The notes below the pieces were generated by a model. The model was not told the DNA's origin. It did no database searches and was given only the letters and a program-made list of their open reading frames with translations. The position numbers were made by a program, and so were the translations under genes. A stretch of 45,759 bases of DNA, taken from positions 1 to 45,759 of the IMG/VR virus record IMGVR_UViG_3300045303_000212. One strand, 5' to 3'. Source of the DNA: a virus. This document shows positions 31,801 through 38,913 of the stretch, one piece after another. The first letter of the stretch is position 1, and the number at the start of each line of letters is the position of its first letter.

Positions 31801-31878
31801 AACCTACAGGCGCGGCGGTAGGTTGTTGATCTGCGAGAAGGGCGTTCGGTGCCCCGCTGACTCCGGTCGGCGGGGCAC
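31801..31878 (+). terminator. Double hairpin ending the rightward operon
   Basis: First stem AACCTAC/GTAGGTT (31801-31807, 31818-31824); second, stronger stem GTGCCCCGC/GCGGGGCAC (31849-31857, 31870-31878), followed by TTTCGCGTTT. A plausible intrinsic terminator in a gap of about 220 bases that also has GATCAC...GTGATC (31895-31916) and CGTCTAG at 31971. Confidence 0.6.
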
Positions 31879-32003
31879 TTTCGCGTTTAGCCATGATCAC
31901 CAGTGGGAGCGTGATCCGGCCTAAGTAGCCCGGACGAGGGGGGTTCTCCCGTCCTGGGGCCCCTGTGGCGCGTCTAGCGGCCACTGTGACGCTGGCCGAC
32001 CCC

Positions 32004-32372
32004 CTAGGCGGCGCGGCGGCGGTTCGCGGCCTTCCGGTGCCGCTGGTACGCGCGCTCCAGCCGGCCGGTCGCCGGGTCCCGCTCGCCACGCGCCCACGCG
32101 GTGTGGCCGGCCCGCAGCTCGGCCGGCAGGTACACCGGCAGCCGGGGGGCCGGGATCTTCACCGGATGGCCGTTCACCCACCAGAAGCCCCCGGCGATGC
32201 CCTCGAACACCTTCTCGGACCTCGCCCAGGCCGCGCACGAGCCGCGGACCGGGCACGCCTCGCACAGCTGCACCGCCTGCCTCGCCACCCGGGGGTCGTC
32301 GGTGCCCATCCGCGGGTCCCCGACGCAGGCGGCCCGGGTGCGCCACTCGTCAAGGGCGCTTTGACGGGTCAC
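32004..32372 (-). CDS. WhiB-like iron-sulfur transcription factor
   Basis: 122 residues from GTG 32372 (GTGA overlap). Four cluster-binding Cys: Cys16 in AACVG, Cys37 and Cys40 in LCEAC, Cys46 in RGSC. The turn is GIAGGFWW (58-65), with Ala where host proteins usually have the Trp of GVWGG that contacts sigma A. A basic C-terminus (RAYQRHRKAANRRRAA) should bind DNA. Phage WhiB proteins can interfere with host WhiB control. Last gene of the leftward early operon. Confidence 0.9.
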   Translation of the reverse strand: MTRQSALDEWRTRAACVGDPRMGTDDPRVARQAVQLCEACPVRGSCAAWARSEKVFEGIAGGFWWVNGHPVKIPAPRLPVYLPAELRAGHTAWARGERDPATGRLERAYQRHRKAANRRRAA

Positions 32373-32512
32373 GGCCGCACCGGGACGCCTTCGCACAGGC
32401 ACGACGGCATCACGCACCGGCCCCGCCGCAGCAGGTGCGCGATCAGGTGATGCGAGCAGTTGCCGCACCGTCGCGGGTCCAGCGCGGGCAGGTCGGTGCG
32501 CTCCCGGCCCAT
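32369..32512 (-). CDS. 47-residue zinc-binding protein
   Basis: From ATG 32512 (TGATG overlap) to a GTGA overlap with whiB. Contains RRCGNCSHHLIAHLL and RCVMPSCLCEG: Cys/His set for one zinc. Function unknown. Confidence 0.65.
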   Translation of the reverse strand: MGRERTDLPALDPRRCGNCSHHLIAHLLRRGRCVMPSCLCEGVPVRP

Positions 32513-32748
32513 CACGGCGCGTCCAGGGCGGCCAGCCCCGCCTCGGTCGGCCAGTACCGGCGGGCCACGTCGCGCGGCCGGTCCCGCCGGTGGTCCGCCT
32601 GGTGCTGGGCCCGGTAGTGCTCGCCGTAGGTGACGCCCGGGGTCCGGCCGGGCGCGGCCGGCTGCGGGGTGCCCTCGAGCGGGCAGCCGGGCAGCAGGCA
32701 GGTCCAGGTGCCGGTGGTCACCGTCGCGTCGTGGCTCATCGCGGTCAC
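32512..32748 (-). CDS. 78-residue protein
   Basis: GTG 32748 overlaps the preceding stop as GTGA; an ATG three codons in (32739) is also possible. WTCLLPGCPLEGTPQ carries a Cys pair, later residues are basic (HRRDRPRDVARRYW) and the end WPTEAGLAALDAP is a helix. Function unknown. Confidence 0.6.
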   Translation of the reverse strand: MTAMSHDATVTTGTWTCLLPGCPLEGTPQPAAPGRTPGVTYGEHYRAQHQADHRRDRPRDVARRYWPTEAGLAALDAP

Positions 32749-33185
32749 CACGCCTTCCCGGTCTTGCCCTGGGACTGCAGCCGGCGGTGCATGTCCCACC
32801 GGTCGTGGGACTCCCGGACGGCCGCGGCAGCTTCCGGCTTGCACCGCTCGCACGGGGTGACCCGCCCGTCGCCGTCGACGTAGACGAACCCGCGGTCGCA
32901 CCGCGCGTGGTCGCACGGGCAGTTCGGGCGGCGGCAGTGGTTGTCGTTGGGCCCGGTGGTCGCCACGTCCCCAGCCGCCCTTGAGCGGATCTCCGCGCGG
33001 ATGTCGGCGGGGGCGATGTACCGGGCGGACCGGCGGACCAGGGCCACGATCGCCGCGCGGGCGTCCGTCGGGTCCAGGTCGGTCATGGCGTCCCGCCACA
33101 TCTGCGGCATGCCCTCGACGATCTCCATGCCGGGGCAGCCGGCCCGGGCGGCCTCGAGCAGGTCGATCGCGTCGTCGAGATTCAC
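32745..33185 (-). CDS. Possible helicase loader with zinc-finger tail
   Basis: 146 residues from GTG 33185 (GTGA overlap with the initiator). Residues 1-75 (LDDAIDLLEAARAGCPG, MWRDAMTDLDPTDARAAIVA, RYIAPADIRAEIRSR) follow a pattern I associate with small phage helicase loaders such as SPP1 G39P. Residues 85-120 hold a Cys/His cluster (CRRPNCPCDHARCDRGF then CERCKP). Location right after the replication initiator supports a replication role. No helicase is encoded here, so a host DnaB would be the partner. Confidence 0.5.
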   Translation of the reverse strand: MNLDDAIDLLEAARAGCPGMEIVEGMPQMWRDAMTDLDPTDARAAIVALVRRSARYIAPADIRAEIRSRAAGDVATTGPNDNHCRRPNCPCDHARCDRGFVYVDGDGRVTPCERCKPEAAAAVRESHDRWDMHRRLQSQGKTGKAW

Positions 33186-33931
33186 TGGCCCCTCGCCTCC
33201 CGCAGCACCCGGTCCCCGGCCTGTTTGCGGGCCGACCCGTTCAGCACCGGCTGGCCCTCGATCTCCACGCGCAGCGTCTCCACGGTCAGCGAGCGGCCCT
33301 CCTTTGCGAGCCGGCGCAGCGCGGCGGTGATCTCCTCGTCGCACTTGCCGGCCCGGACCGCCTGGGTCACCACGCCCAGCACCGCCGGGAACCGGGACAT
33401 CGGGACCAGATCGGTGTAGACCGCCGCAAGTCGCTGCCGGTGCTGGCCCTCGGTCTCTCCGTCACCAGCGGTTTTCGCGCCTTCCACTTCCACTTCCACT
33501 TCCACTTCCACTTCCGGCGCGCGCGCGCCCGCCCGCGCGAGGGTGAGCCCTCCATTCGGGCTCACTGAGCCCTCACTGAGCCCTCCGTGAGTGGTCCGTG
33601 GACACTCAGGCAGAGTTGACGGGGTGGGCCGGTTCACCCGCTGGTGGGCGGCGAACCCGGGGACGTGCAGGTAGTGCCGGCCGTCGTGCTCGTACCGGCA
33701 GACCGCGCCGATCGCCTCCAGCTGCGCCAGGTGGTCCCCCAGGTGCGCGACCGTGGTGAAGTCGTCCAGCGGGTACAGCGCGGCCTTCAGCAGCCGCCGG
33801 TCCGCCCGGCCCCGGCCCAGGTCGTCCACGTAGGTCCACAGGCCGGCGAACGTCCAGCGCACCGCCGGGGGCACCGTGGACAGGGTCTCGGAGGCGAACG
33901 CGTCCGGCTTGATGCTGCGGATGCGGGCCAT
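33182..33931 (-). CDS. Replication initiator (helix-turn-helix)
   Basis: 249 residues from ATG 33931, where the sequence begins MARIRSIKPDAFASETLSTV, the usual opening of phage replisome organisers. Residues 1-115 form the winged DNA-binding part (RWTFAGLWTYVDDLGRGRAD, LDDFTTVAHLGDHLAQLEAIG, YLHVPGFAAHQRVNRP). A linker of alternating Val-Glu encoded by a hexamer repeat precedes a C-terminal helical domain. As in lambda O, the origin may lie in the gene itself, near the repeats at 33481-33600. Confidence 0.8.
   Translation of the reverse strand: MARIRSIKPDAFASETLSTVPPAVRWTFAGLWTYVDDLGRGRADRRLLKAALYPLDDFTTVAHLGDHLAQLEAIGAVCRYEHDGRHYLHVPGFAAHQRVNRPTPSTLPECPRTTHGGLSEGSVSPNGGLTLARAGARAPEVEVEVEVEVEGAKTAGDGETEGQHRQRLAAVYTDLVPMSRFPAVLGVVTQAVRAGKCDEEITAALRRLAKEGRSLTVETLRVEIEGQPVLNGSARKQAGDRVLREARGQ
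33481..33515. repeat. Hexamer tandem repeat in the initiator gene
   Basis: CTTCCA repeated five times plus CTTCC (35 bases), encoding Val-Glu dipeptides. Whole units can be gained or lost without frameshift. Next to it (about 33541-33597) are three CCCTC/GAGGG-type repeats with CTCACTGAG. This is the most repeat-dense stretch of the window. Confidence 0.85.
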
Positions 33932-34023
33932 CACCGCGCGCCGGGAAACCGTTGCGGCGCGGAGGTTTCGGTAGTATTCATGACAGGCGTCCCGTCCGGG
34001 TCGATCGGATGGGTGCTCTGGCA

Positions 34024-34055
34024 GGGCCCGCGAAGACAGCCGTCTGAGCGGGCCC
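34024..34055. terminator. Strong hairpin upstream of the replication initiator
   Basis: GGGCCCGC/GCGGGCCC (34024-34031, 34048-34055) with an inner AGAC/GTCT stem. It sits in the 195-base gap between the HNH gene and the initiator start. No U-run on either side. It could end readthrough from the upstream genes or act in the initiator leader; a CTAGACG motif lies at 34127. Confidence 0.45.
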
Positions 34056-34126
34056 TTGTCCGTCACGTCACGAGGTCCGGATGGCGCAAGCTCAGCACTC
34101 AGGAGCCCTCACCGTACTCCGTTCAC

Positions 34127-34480
34127 CTAGACGTTGGACAGGGGCTCCGGGCGGACCTGCTCCAGGCGATAATCGGGGGTCAGAAAGACCGCTCCGAGGG
34201 CGAAGTGCTGTACCGGTACATCGGCCGGGTCGGCGTATCGGGACACGATCCAGCCGCCCGGCTCCCCCACGTCGTGCCGCCGGGAGTGGACCAGCGCGTG
34301 GCACAGCCCGCAGAGCAGCACGAGCAGCACCGCGTCGTCCAGGCGCTTTGTCCCGCCGCTGCCCTTCAGAACCCGATGGTGGACGTGGGGGTCGTAGCCC
34401 GGGTCGCGTCCGCAGCGGGCACAAACGCGGTCCCGCTCGAGCACCTGCCGGCGAACGTCCGGGGGGATCACGTCCGGCAC
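34127..34480 (-). CDS. HNH endonuclease (McrA-like)
   Basis: 117 residues from GTG 34480, overlapping the upstream HTH gene by 13 bases. Classic single-domain HNH: VCARCGRDPGYDPHVHHRVL (Cys pair, HH), KRLDDAVLLVLLCGLCHALVHSRR (second Cys pair and Asn/His-type His). The C-terminal 45 residues are extra. Its TAG stop is formed by a CTAGACG motif. Could be homing or serve recombination; it lies between recombination and replication genes. Confidence 0.9.
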   Translation of the reverse strand: MPDVIPPDVRRQVLERDRVCARCGRDPGYDPHVHHRVLKGSGGTKRLDDAVLLVLLCGLCHALVHSRRHDVGEPGGWIVSRYADPADVPVQHFALGAVFLTPDYRLEQVRPEPLSNV

Positions 34481-34806
34481 CAGGCGATGGACCGCCGCCC
34501 CGCCGCCGTCAACACCCGCTCACCCGAGTCCCGGACAGCGCCCTCGGTGACCAGCTCGTGACGGCGGGACCGGATGCCCGAGTCGGAGCAGGGCCAGCGC
34601 GCGCGATATGCCTTAATGATCTCCTCATCGGCCATCGCCCCGAACGTCTCCAATAGCGCCAGGATGCGGACCTGCGTCTGGGAGCGGTCCCCGATGGACT
34701 CGGCCGCCTCGTGGGAGGTCTCCGGGTCGGTCGCCCGCGCGAGGTAGACGACGGGCCGGCGGGGGATCGGCGGGACCTCAAAGAGCGGGGGCTGGTCGAG
34801 GCTCAC
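34468..34806 (-). CDS. Winged-helix DNA-binding protein
   Basis: 112 residues from GTG 34806 (GTGA overlap). It includes ARATDPETSHEAAES, a signature common in phage early HTH proteins, followed by QVRILALLETFGAMADEEII and SGIRSRRHELVTEGAV, the winged helix, then a hairpin. Likely an early regulator or replication accessory. Confidence 0.75.
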   Translation of the reverse strand: MSLDQPPLFEVPPIPRRPVVYLARATDPETSHEAAESIGDRSQTQVRILALLETFGAMADEEIIKAYRARWPCSDSGIRSRRHELVTEGAVRDSGERVLTAAGRRSIAWCRT

Positions 34807-35117
34807 GGCAGGCTCCTCGCGGCGGCGGTGCGACGGTTCTCGATCAGCGGACGCAAGGCCCGCACGATGCGGCGCTCGTACTCCTCGTCGATGGGCGTGT
34901 CGTAGCCGTCGGCCAGCTCCAGGACGCCGCTGCCGTTGTCGAGGCCAATCCGGTCGGCCGCTTTGGCGTCGTCGGGTTGCAGGGCGACGATCGCCAGGAC
35001 GGCGGCAACCTGCTCGTCCGGGGACGCGAACCCATAGCGGTCCCGCAGCGGCACCCCGGCCACCGCGGTCAACTCCCGGGCCAGCGCGATCCGGTGGTGC
35101 TGCTCCAGGTCGCTCAT
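34803..35117 (-). CDS. 104-residue helical protein
   Basis: From ATG 35117 (ATGA overlap). Starts MSDLEQHHRIALARELTAVA; three predicted helices with an acidic middle and a basic C-terminus. Function unknown; lies in the recombination/replication operon. Confidence 0.65.
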   Translation of the reverse strand: MSDLEQHHRIALARELTAVAGVPLRDRYGFASPDEQVAAVLAIVALQPDDAKAADRIGLDNGSGVLELADGYDTPIDEEYERRIVRALRPLIENRRTAAARSLP

Positions 35118-35284
35118 GGCATGACCACGATCACCCGGGCCGGCCAGAACTCGTCCACCAACCGGTCGTAGATCGGGGTCGGGTCGGACGGTGCGGCCCG
35201 GCGCTCGCCGAAGGCCGGGACGACCTCCATGTTCAGCAGCACCAGCGCCAGCTTGATGTTCTGGATCAGGTCGTGCTCGTGCAT
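35114..35284 (-). CDS. 56-residue protein
   Basis: From ATG 35284 with GGAGGGAC directly upstream. Helical start (HEHDLIQNIKLALVLLNMEV) and a strand-rich end (WPARVIVVMP). Encoded just after the YqaJ-type exonuclease. Function unknown. Confidence 0.65.
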   Translation of the reverse strand: MHEHDLIQNIKLALVLLNMEVVPAFGERRAAPSDPTPIYDRLVDEFWPARVIVVMP

Positions 35285-35292
35285 CGTCCCTC

Positions 35293-36210
35293 CTAGAACT
35301 TGTCGGTGAGGCCGCGCTCCGGCACCAAAGACGCCAGCGCACCCGACCGGCCGGGCTGACGTCTCGCCACCCGCGCCCCGGCCCACAGGGCCCGCCGGGC
35401 GGTGCCCATGGCATCGAGTACGAGGGAAGCCGCGTGTGTCTTCGCGGCCTCGGCTTCCTTGAACATCCTCAGCGCCTCGACGTAGCCGATGGCGACCTCG
35501 GGCTCCAAGGTGACCGCCACGTCCTCTATGCCGGGGGACAGCTGCCGGATGGCCTCATAGGTATGTTTCGAGTCATCGATGTCCGGCGGTTCGTCGTCTT
35601 GCAGGGAGGCTAGGAACTCGGCCGCCGAGTCGGCGAGCATTTCCTGCATCGCCGGGTTGGCGTGCACCACGTAGCGGCGGTAGTCGGTGCCCGCGACCAG
35701 CGCCGACACGTACCAGGTGTCCAACCCAAAGACCGCCAGCGCCCACTGAACCTGACAAAAATATGCGGGCGGGATCTCGTCGGTGCCCGGGGTGCCGAAC
35801 CCGTCACCGAAGCGATCACATTTCGCCTCGAAACCTGCGACGAGCACACCGTCGGCGTCGAAGCAGAGGGCATCGGGTGACGCGACCATGAAGTCCCGGT
35901 CGATGTGCTGGTAGACCGCGCCGGGCTCGTAGGTCACCTTGAACTCGGGGTGCTCCCGGGCGAAGAACTGGACGATCACCGGCTCGATCAGGGTCCCCCA
36001 GCTCATCTCCGGTCGCTCCGGTTGGTGGTCGATGCGGCCCCGGCGTTCCATCCACAGCGAGAACGCGGACGCCCACGGCGACACACCGACGATGGCCGCG
36101 ATATCCGATCCGCCGACGCGGTTCTCCCTCGCCGTATGCCACTCCGCGGAGCCGGCCGTCCACCTTCCCAGGTAGCGCGCGGGCCCGGGAGACACGTCGG
36201 TCGTCGTCAT
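35293..36210 (-). CDS. YqaJ-type (lambda exonuclease fold) recombination exonuclease
   Basis: 305 residues from ATG 36210 (ATGA overlap with the HNH gene; GAAGGTG upstream). Motifs: WHTARENRVGGSDIAAIVG, SAFSLWMERRG, MSWGTLIEPVI, ASPDALCFDADG (catalytic Asp) and GFEAKC (Glu-x-Lys), then YFCQVQWALAVFG. It would resect double-stranded ends 5' to 3' and hand single strands to the Rad52-like protein at 36925, a standard phage recombination pair. Confidence 0.9.
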   Translation of the reverse strand: MTTTDVSPGPARYLGRWTAGSAEWHTARENRVGGSDIAAIVGVSPWASAFSLWMERRGRIDHQPERPEMSWGTLIEPVIVQFFAREHPEFKVTYEPGAVYQHIDRDFMVASPDALCFDADGVLVAGFEAKCDRFGDGFGTPGTDEIPPAYFCQVQWALAVFGLDTWYVSALVAGTDYRRYVVHANPAMQEMLADSAAEFLASLQDDEPPDIDDSKHTYEAIRQLSPGIEDVAVTLEPEVAIGYVEALRMFKEAEAAKTHAASLVLDAMGTARRALWAGARVARRQPGRSGALASLVPERGLTDKF

Positions 36211-36701
36211 ACCAGCACCTTCTTTCGGTCTGCGCGTGGCACCCAGCGCGCACGGCGGCAGGTGTTGCACCAGCGCCAGCCAGTCACCGGATGCCGGTAT
36301 GTGTTCGCCTCGTCGTAGAGATGGCCGTGGACGCAGTGCGTTTTCTCGGCCCCGGAATTCGTGCCGTGGCGGATCTTGTCCTGCATGTTTTCCGTGTGCG
36401 TGCCGTAGGCCAGGTTGCTCAGGCTGTTGTTGCGGGGGTTCCCGTCGAGGTGCCGTGTCTCCATGCCTTCCGGTCGTGGGCCGACGAAAGCCAGCAGCAC
36501 GAGGTGATGCGCCTTGCGACGGACGTTGACCCCGTTCAGGCAGAGCGAGAACGAGTCATAGAGGTAGTTGTTGAGCTGTGGGGCGAGGATGCGCGGAACC
36601 GAGTTGCCCCGCCACGGATACCAGGACCGGACCCGACCCCGGTCGCTGACGTCGTACATGCCGTCGTACCCGGGCACCGGCAGCCACCGCTCGGGGGTCA
36701 T
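36207..36701 (-). CDS. NUMOD4-HNH homing endonuclease with zinc-finger module
   Basis: 164 residues from ATG 36701. NUMOD4: ERWLPVPGYDGMYDVSDRGR; HNH_3: HHLVLLAFVGPRPEGMETRH, LDGNPRNNSLSNLAYG; C-terminal zinc module CVHGHLYDEANTY then CNTCRRARW as in two other HNH genes. It is fitted between neighbours with ATGA overlaps on both sides, so it is co-translated with the recombination operon rather than standing alone, which is uncommon for homing nucleases. Confidence 0.92.
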   Translation of the reverse strand: MTPERWLPVPGYDGMYDVSDRGRVRSWYPWRGNSVPRILAPQLNNYLYDSFSLCLNGVNVRRKAHHLVLLAFVGPRPEGMETRHLDGNPRNNSLSNLAYGTHTENMQDKIRHGTNSGAEKTHCVHGHLYDEANTYRHPVTGWRWCNTCRRARWVPRADRKKVLV

Positions 36702-36928
36702 GACTCGGGGTCCAGGGCGAGGATGGTCGGGCAGGGCCAGGCGGCGTCGCACTCGACGCAGTGCGGCTCCCCCTCGGCCCGGTGCAGCGCGGCGGCGGCG
36801 GCCAGCTGCGACTCCAGGGCGATCGCCAGATCCCGGGCGAGGTCCCGCTGCGCGGTCAGCTCCTCGATCAGCCGGCCGTTGGGCTCCGGCAGCCAGCCCT
36901 TGATCACGCCCCACTCGGCGGCGCTCAC
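36698..36928 (-). CDS. 76-residue protein with HCxxC terminus
   Basis: From GTG 36928 (GTGA overlap). Long helix (NGRLIEELTAQRDLARDLAI ... AAALHRAEGE), then HCVECDAAWPCPTI, a Cys/His zinc knuckle. Function unknown; possible partner of the recombinases. Confidence 0.65.
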   Translation of the reverse strand: MSAAEWGVIKGWLPEPNGRLIEELTAQRDLARDLAIALESQLAAAAALHRAEGEPHCVECDAAWPCPTILALDPES

Positions 36929-37740
36929 GCCGGCACCTTCTTCGACTCCGCCGCGATGAACTGTTCGAGGGTTAGGCCATCGCGGGTGACGACGACGCCC
37001 GCGACGTGCTCCCGGTGCGCCCGAAGTAACGCCTTGGTGAGGGCGGGTTTCTCGCCGTGCGCCTCCCGGGCGGTGTTGGCGATCTCCCGCGCCAGGTCGT
37101 CGGCCCCCGCCCCCGGGTCCTGGCCGCGCACGTCCGGGGGCGGGGTGTCGGTGAGGCCCCCGGCGCGCAGCACGAGCACACCGTGGAACGCCTCCAGGTC
37201 GTCAACGGTGGCGGTGGAGATGTCCCCGCCCATCGCCGCCGTGTACTCCCCCGGCAACGTCTCCTTGGTCAGACCGGCAGCGAGGGCAGCGACCCAAACT
37301 TTGCGCTTCAGGGCGTCCTTCGCGGTGGCCTCGTCGGTGGGCCCGCCCACCGCCTGCGCCTGCCGCGGCGCGTCGTGGCCCGCGAGCCCGAAGGTTCTAT
37401 CCCCCTTGGCCCACAAGTCGAGGGCGACCCCGGCGCGCATCGCCCCGTTGCGGATGAGGTCGGAGATGCACTCCTTCATCGAGTTGCCGTCCCCGACCGC
37501 AGGCCTGGTGACCCCGCAGATGGTGATGTAGCCCCAGAGGTTGCCGAACCTGTCGAGGGCGGGCAGTTGCTCCGGGGTCAGCCCCATCGGCACCCAGGTC
37601 CACTCGGGGTCCACCTCGAGCAGCCGGTCGGTGACGTCGGCATGTCCAACGAAGTCGAGCTGTATCCCGCCCTTGGGCAGCTTGCCGATCTGCTCGGGCG
37701 GGAACGGCTTGCGCAGCGCGGCGTTCTGGTCGGCGTCCAT
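36925..37740 (-). CDS. Rad52-like single-strand annealing protein
   Basis: 271 residues from ATG 37740 (TGATG overlap). The N-terminal two-fifths (LRKPFPPEQIGKLPKGGIQL, FVGHADVTDRLLEVDPEWTW, GYITICGVTRPAVGDG, ECISDLIRNGAMRAGVALDL) match the Rad52-type annealing proteins of actinophages in my recollection. The C-terminus is a variable linker plus helices. It would coat and anneal single strands produced by the YqaJ exonuclease two genes later. Confidence 0.82.
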   Translation of the reverse strand: MDADQNAALRKPFPPEQIGKLPKGGIQLDFVGHADVTDRLLEVDPEWTWVPMGLTPEQLPALDRFGNLWGYITICGVTRPAVGDGNSMKECISDLIRNGAMRAGVALDLWAKGDRTFGLAGHDAPRQAQAVGGPTDEATAKDALKRKVWVAALAAGLTKETLPGEYTAAMGGDISTATVDDLEAFHGVLVLRAGGLTDTPPPDVRGQDPGAGADDLAREIANTAREAHGEKPALTKALLRAHREHVAGVVVTRDGLTLEQFIAAESKKVPA

Positions 37741-37910
37741 CAGGAGCCCTTCCCATCATCAGCGTTCGTGGTTTGTGCCAGCGGCTCGGCGCGCTCGGCC
37801 AGCTCCCGCTCGATCTCGCACGCGGGGCAGGCTGGCCCGCCGCACTCGTAGTGGGCGACCGGTCCGACCTTCGGCCAGTAGCCGGGCACGTGCCGGTAGT
37901 AGGTGGTCAC
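37740..37910 (-). CDS. 56-residue zinc-ribbon protein
   Basis: From GTG 37910 (GTGA overlap). HYECGGPACPACEIERELAE gives three Cys and a His; C-terminus polar. Function unknown. Confidence 0.65.
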   Translation of the reverse strand: MTTYYRHVPGYWPKVGPVAHYECGGPACPACEIERELAERAEPLAQTTNADDGKGS

Positions 37911-38140
37911 GACGACGCCTCCGGGTAGCACTCGTAGTCGGCGTCCATGCCGTCCCAGGAGTGGTCGACCGGGCCGTCGTAGTTGTCGTCGGCCTCGGGC
38001 GGTTCGAGCACACCGGTGCCGGAGCATGTCTCGCAGGGCGTCTGGTGGGCCTCGAGGCTGCCCTGGATGTACCGGTCGAACACGACCCCGCGTCCGCCGC
38101 AGTCCGGGCAGTCGACCTCGGTCCAACTCGCGCGCTTCAC
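37907..38140 (-). CDS. DnaJ-like zinc-finger protein
   Basis: 77 residues from GTG 38140 (GTGA overlap). Two CxxCxGxG units, CPDCGGRG and CETCSGTG, as in the central domain of DnaJ, followed by a strongly acidic tail. Small stand-alone proteins of this type are frequent in phage early regions and may bind unfolded protein or nucleic acid. Confidence 0.75.
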   Translation of the reverse strand: MKRASWTEVDCPDCGGRGVVFDRYIQGSLEAHQTPCETCSGTGVLEPPEADDNYDGPVDHSWDGMDADYECYPEASS

Positions 38141-38547
38141 GGGAGGTAACACCCCGCGGTGAGGCCGGGCGTGCAGATCGACGCGCGACACTCGTCGTGC
38201 AGCCAGTTGTGATGCGGGCAGTGGGTGATCTCGGCGGTGCTCTCGGTGAACAACCGACGTTCGCAGCTAGCGCACTCGACCGCGTCCGGGCGGCCCTCCG
38301 TCGCCAGCTTGAACCCGGCCAAGACGCCGGAGTGCCGCAGCATGTCGGCCCGCGGCCTGCCGGAGGTGGACCGGGTCGGCAGCATCGCCGCCCGGGCCTT
38401 GGCCTGCGCCAGGGTGTAGGGGGCGGCACTCCAACTCGCTTCGGCGTCGCGGAGGGCGTCGAGGTGCAGGCCGTCCGCGGCCAGCATCCCCAGGGCCCGG
38501 CCGGTCGCGTAGTTCTGCGCGTCGATGTCCGTGTCGGTGACGGTCAC
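38137..38547 (-). CDS. 136-residue protein with C-terminal Cys/His cluster
   Basis: From GTG 38547 (GTGA overlap). N-terminal helices (YATGRALGMLAADGLHLDAL), then a region with PRADMLRHSGVLAGFK, and a C-terminal zinc cluster ECASCERRLF, HCPHHNWLHDEC, with further Cys. Function unknown. Confidence 0.65.
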   Translation of the reverse strand: MTVTDTDIDAQNYATGRALGMLAADGLHLDALRDAEASWSAAPYTLAQAKARAAMLPTRSTSGRPRADMLRHSGVLAGFKLATEGRPDAVECASCERRLFTESTAEITHCPHHNWLHDECRASICTPGLTAGCYLP

Positions 38548-38867
38548 GACGACACCTGGACGACGTTGGCGACGGCGACGGCTTCCCAGGTGATCCCGTC
38601 CACGGTCCCGGTCCGGGAGTACTGCCGGGAGGTGCCGTTGTGGACGATGTCCCGGACCGGCCAGCCCCCGCCCAGGTGGGCGGCGAGGATGTCCACGGCG
38701 GAGGTCAGGTTCTCCCACTCGTCCTGGCCGAACTGGACGGTGACCTCGGGGCCGTAGTGGACGCGGAGCGTGACGCTGGCGGGCGGCAGGCCCTCCAAGA
38801 CGAGCAGCCTCGATGCCGCGTGGGTCAGCAGCTCGGTAGCGGTCGGGCGGGTCGGTGCGGTGGTCAT
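38544..38867 (-). CDS. 107-residue early protein
   Basis: ATG 38867 is preferred over the in-frame ATG 38876, which is adjacent to the AGGG; the spacing then matches the genes at 29600 and 31235. Alpha/beta with VTLRVHYGPEVTVQFGQDEW. First of the long leftward chain after the Cro-like gene. Function unknown. Confidence 0.65.
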   Translation of the reverse strand: MTTAPTRPTATELLTHAASRLLVLEGLPPASVTLRVHYGPEVTVQFGQDEWENLTSAVDILAAHLGGGWPVRDIVHNGTSRQYSRTGTVDGITWEAVAVANVVQVSS

Positions 38868-38913
38868 GTCAGCCATCCCTGGTGTTGTGAAGCGTTGATC
38901 GTGCGGTTGGACA

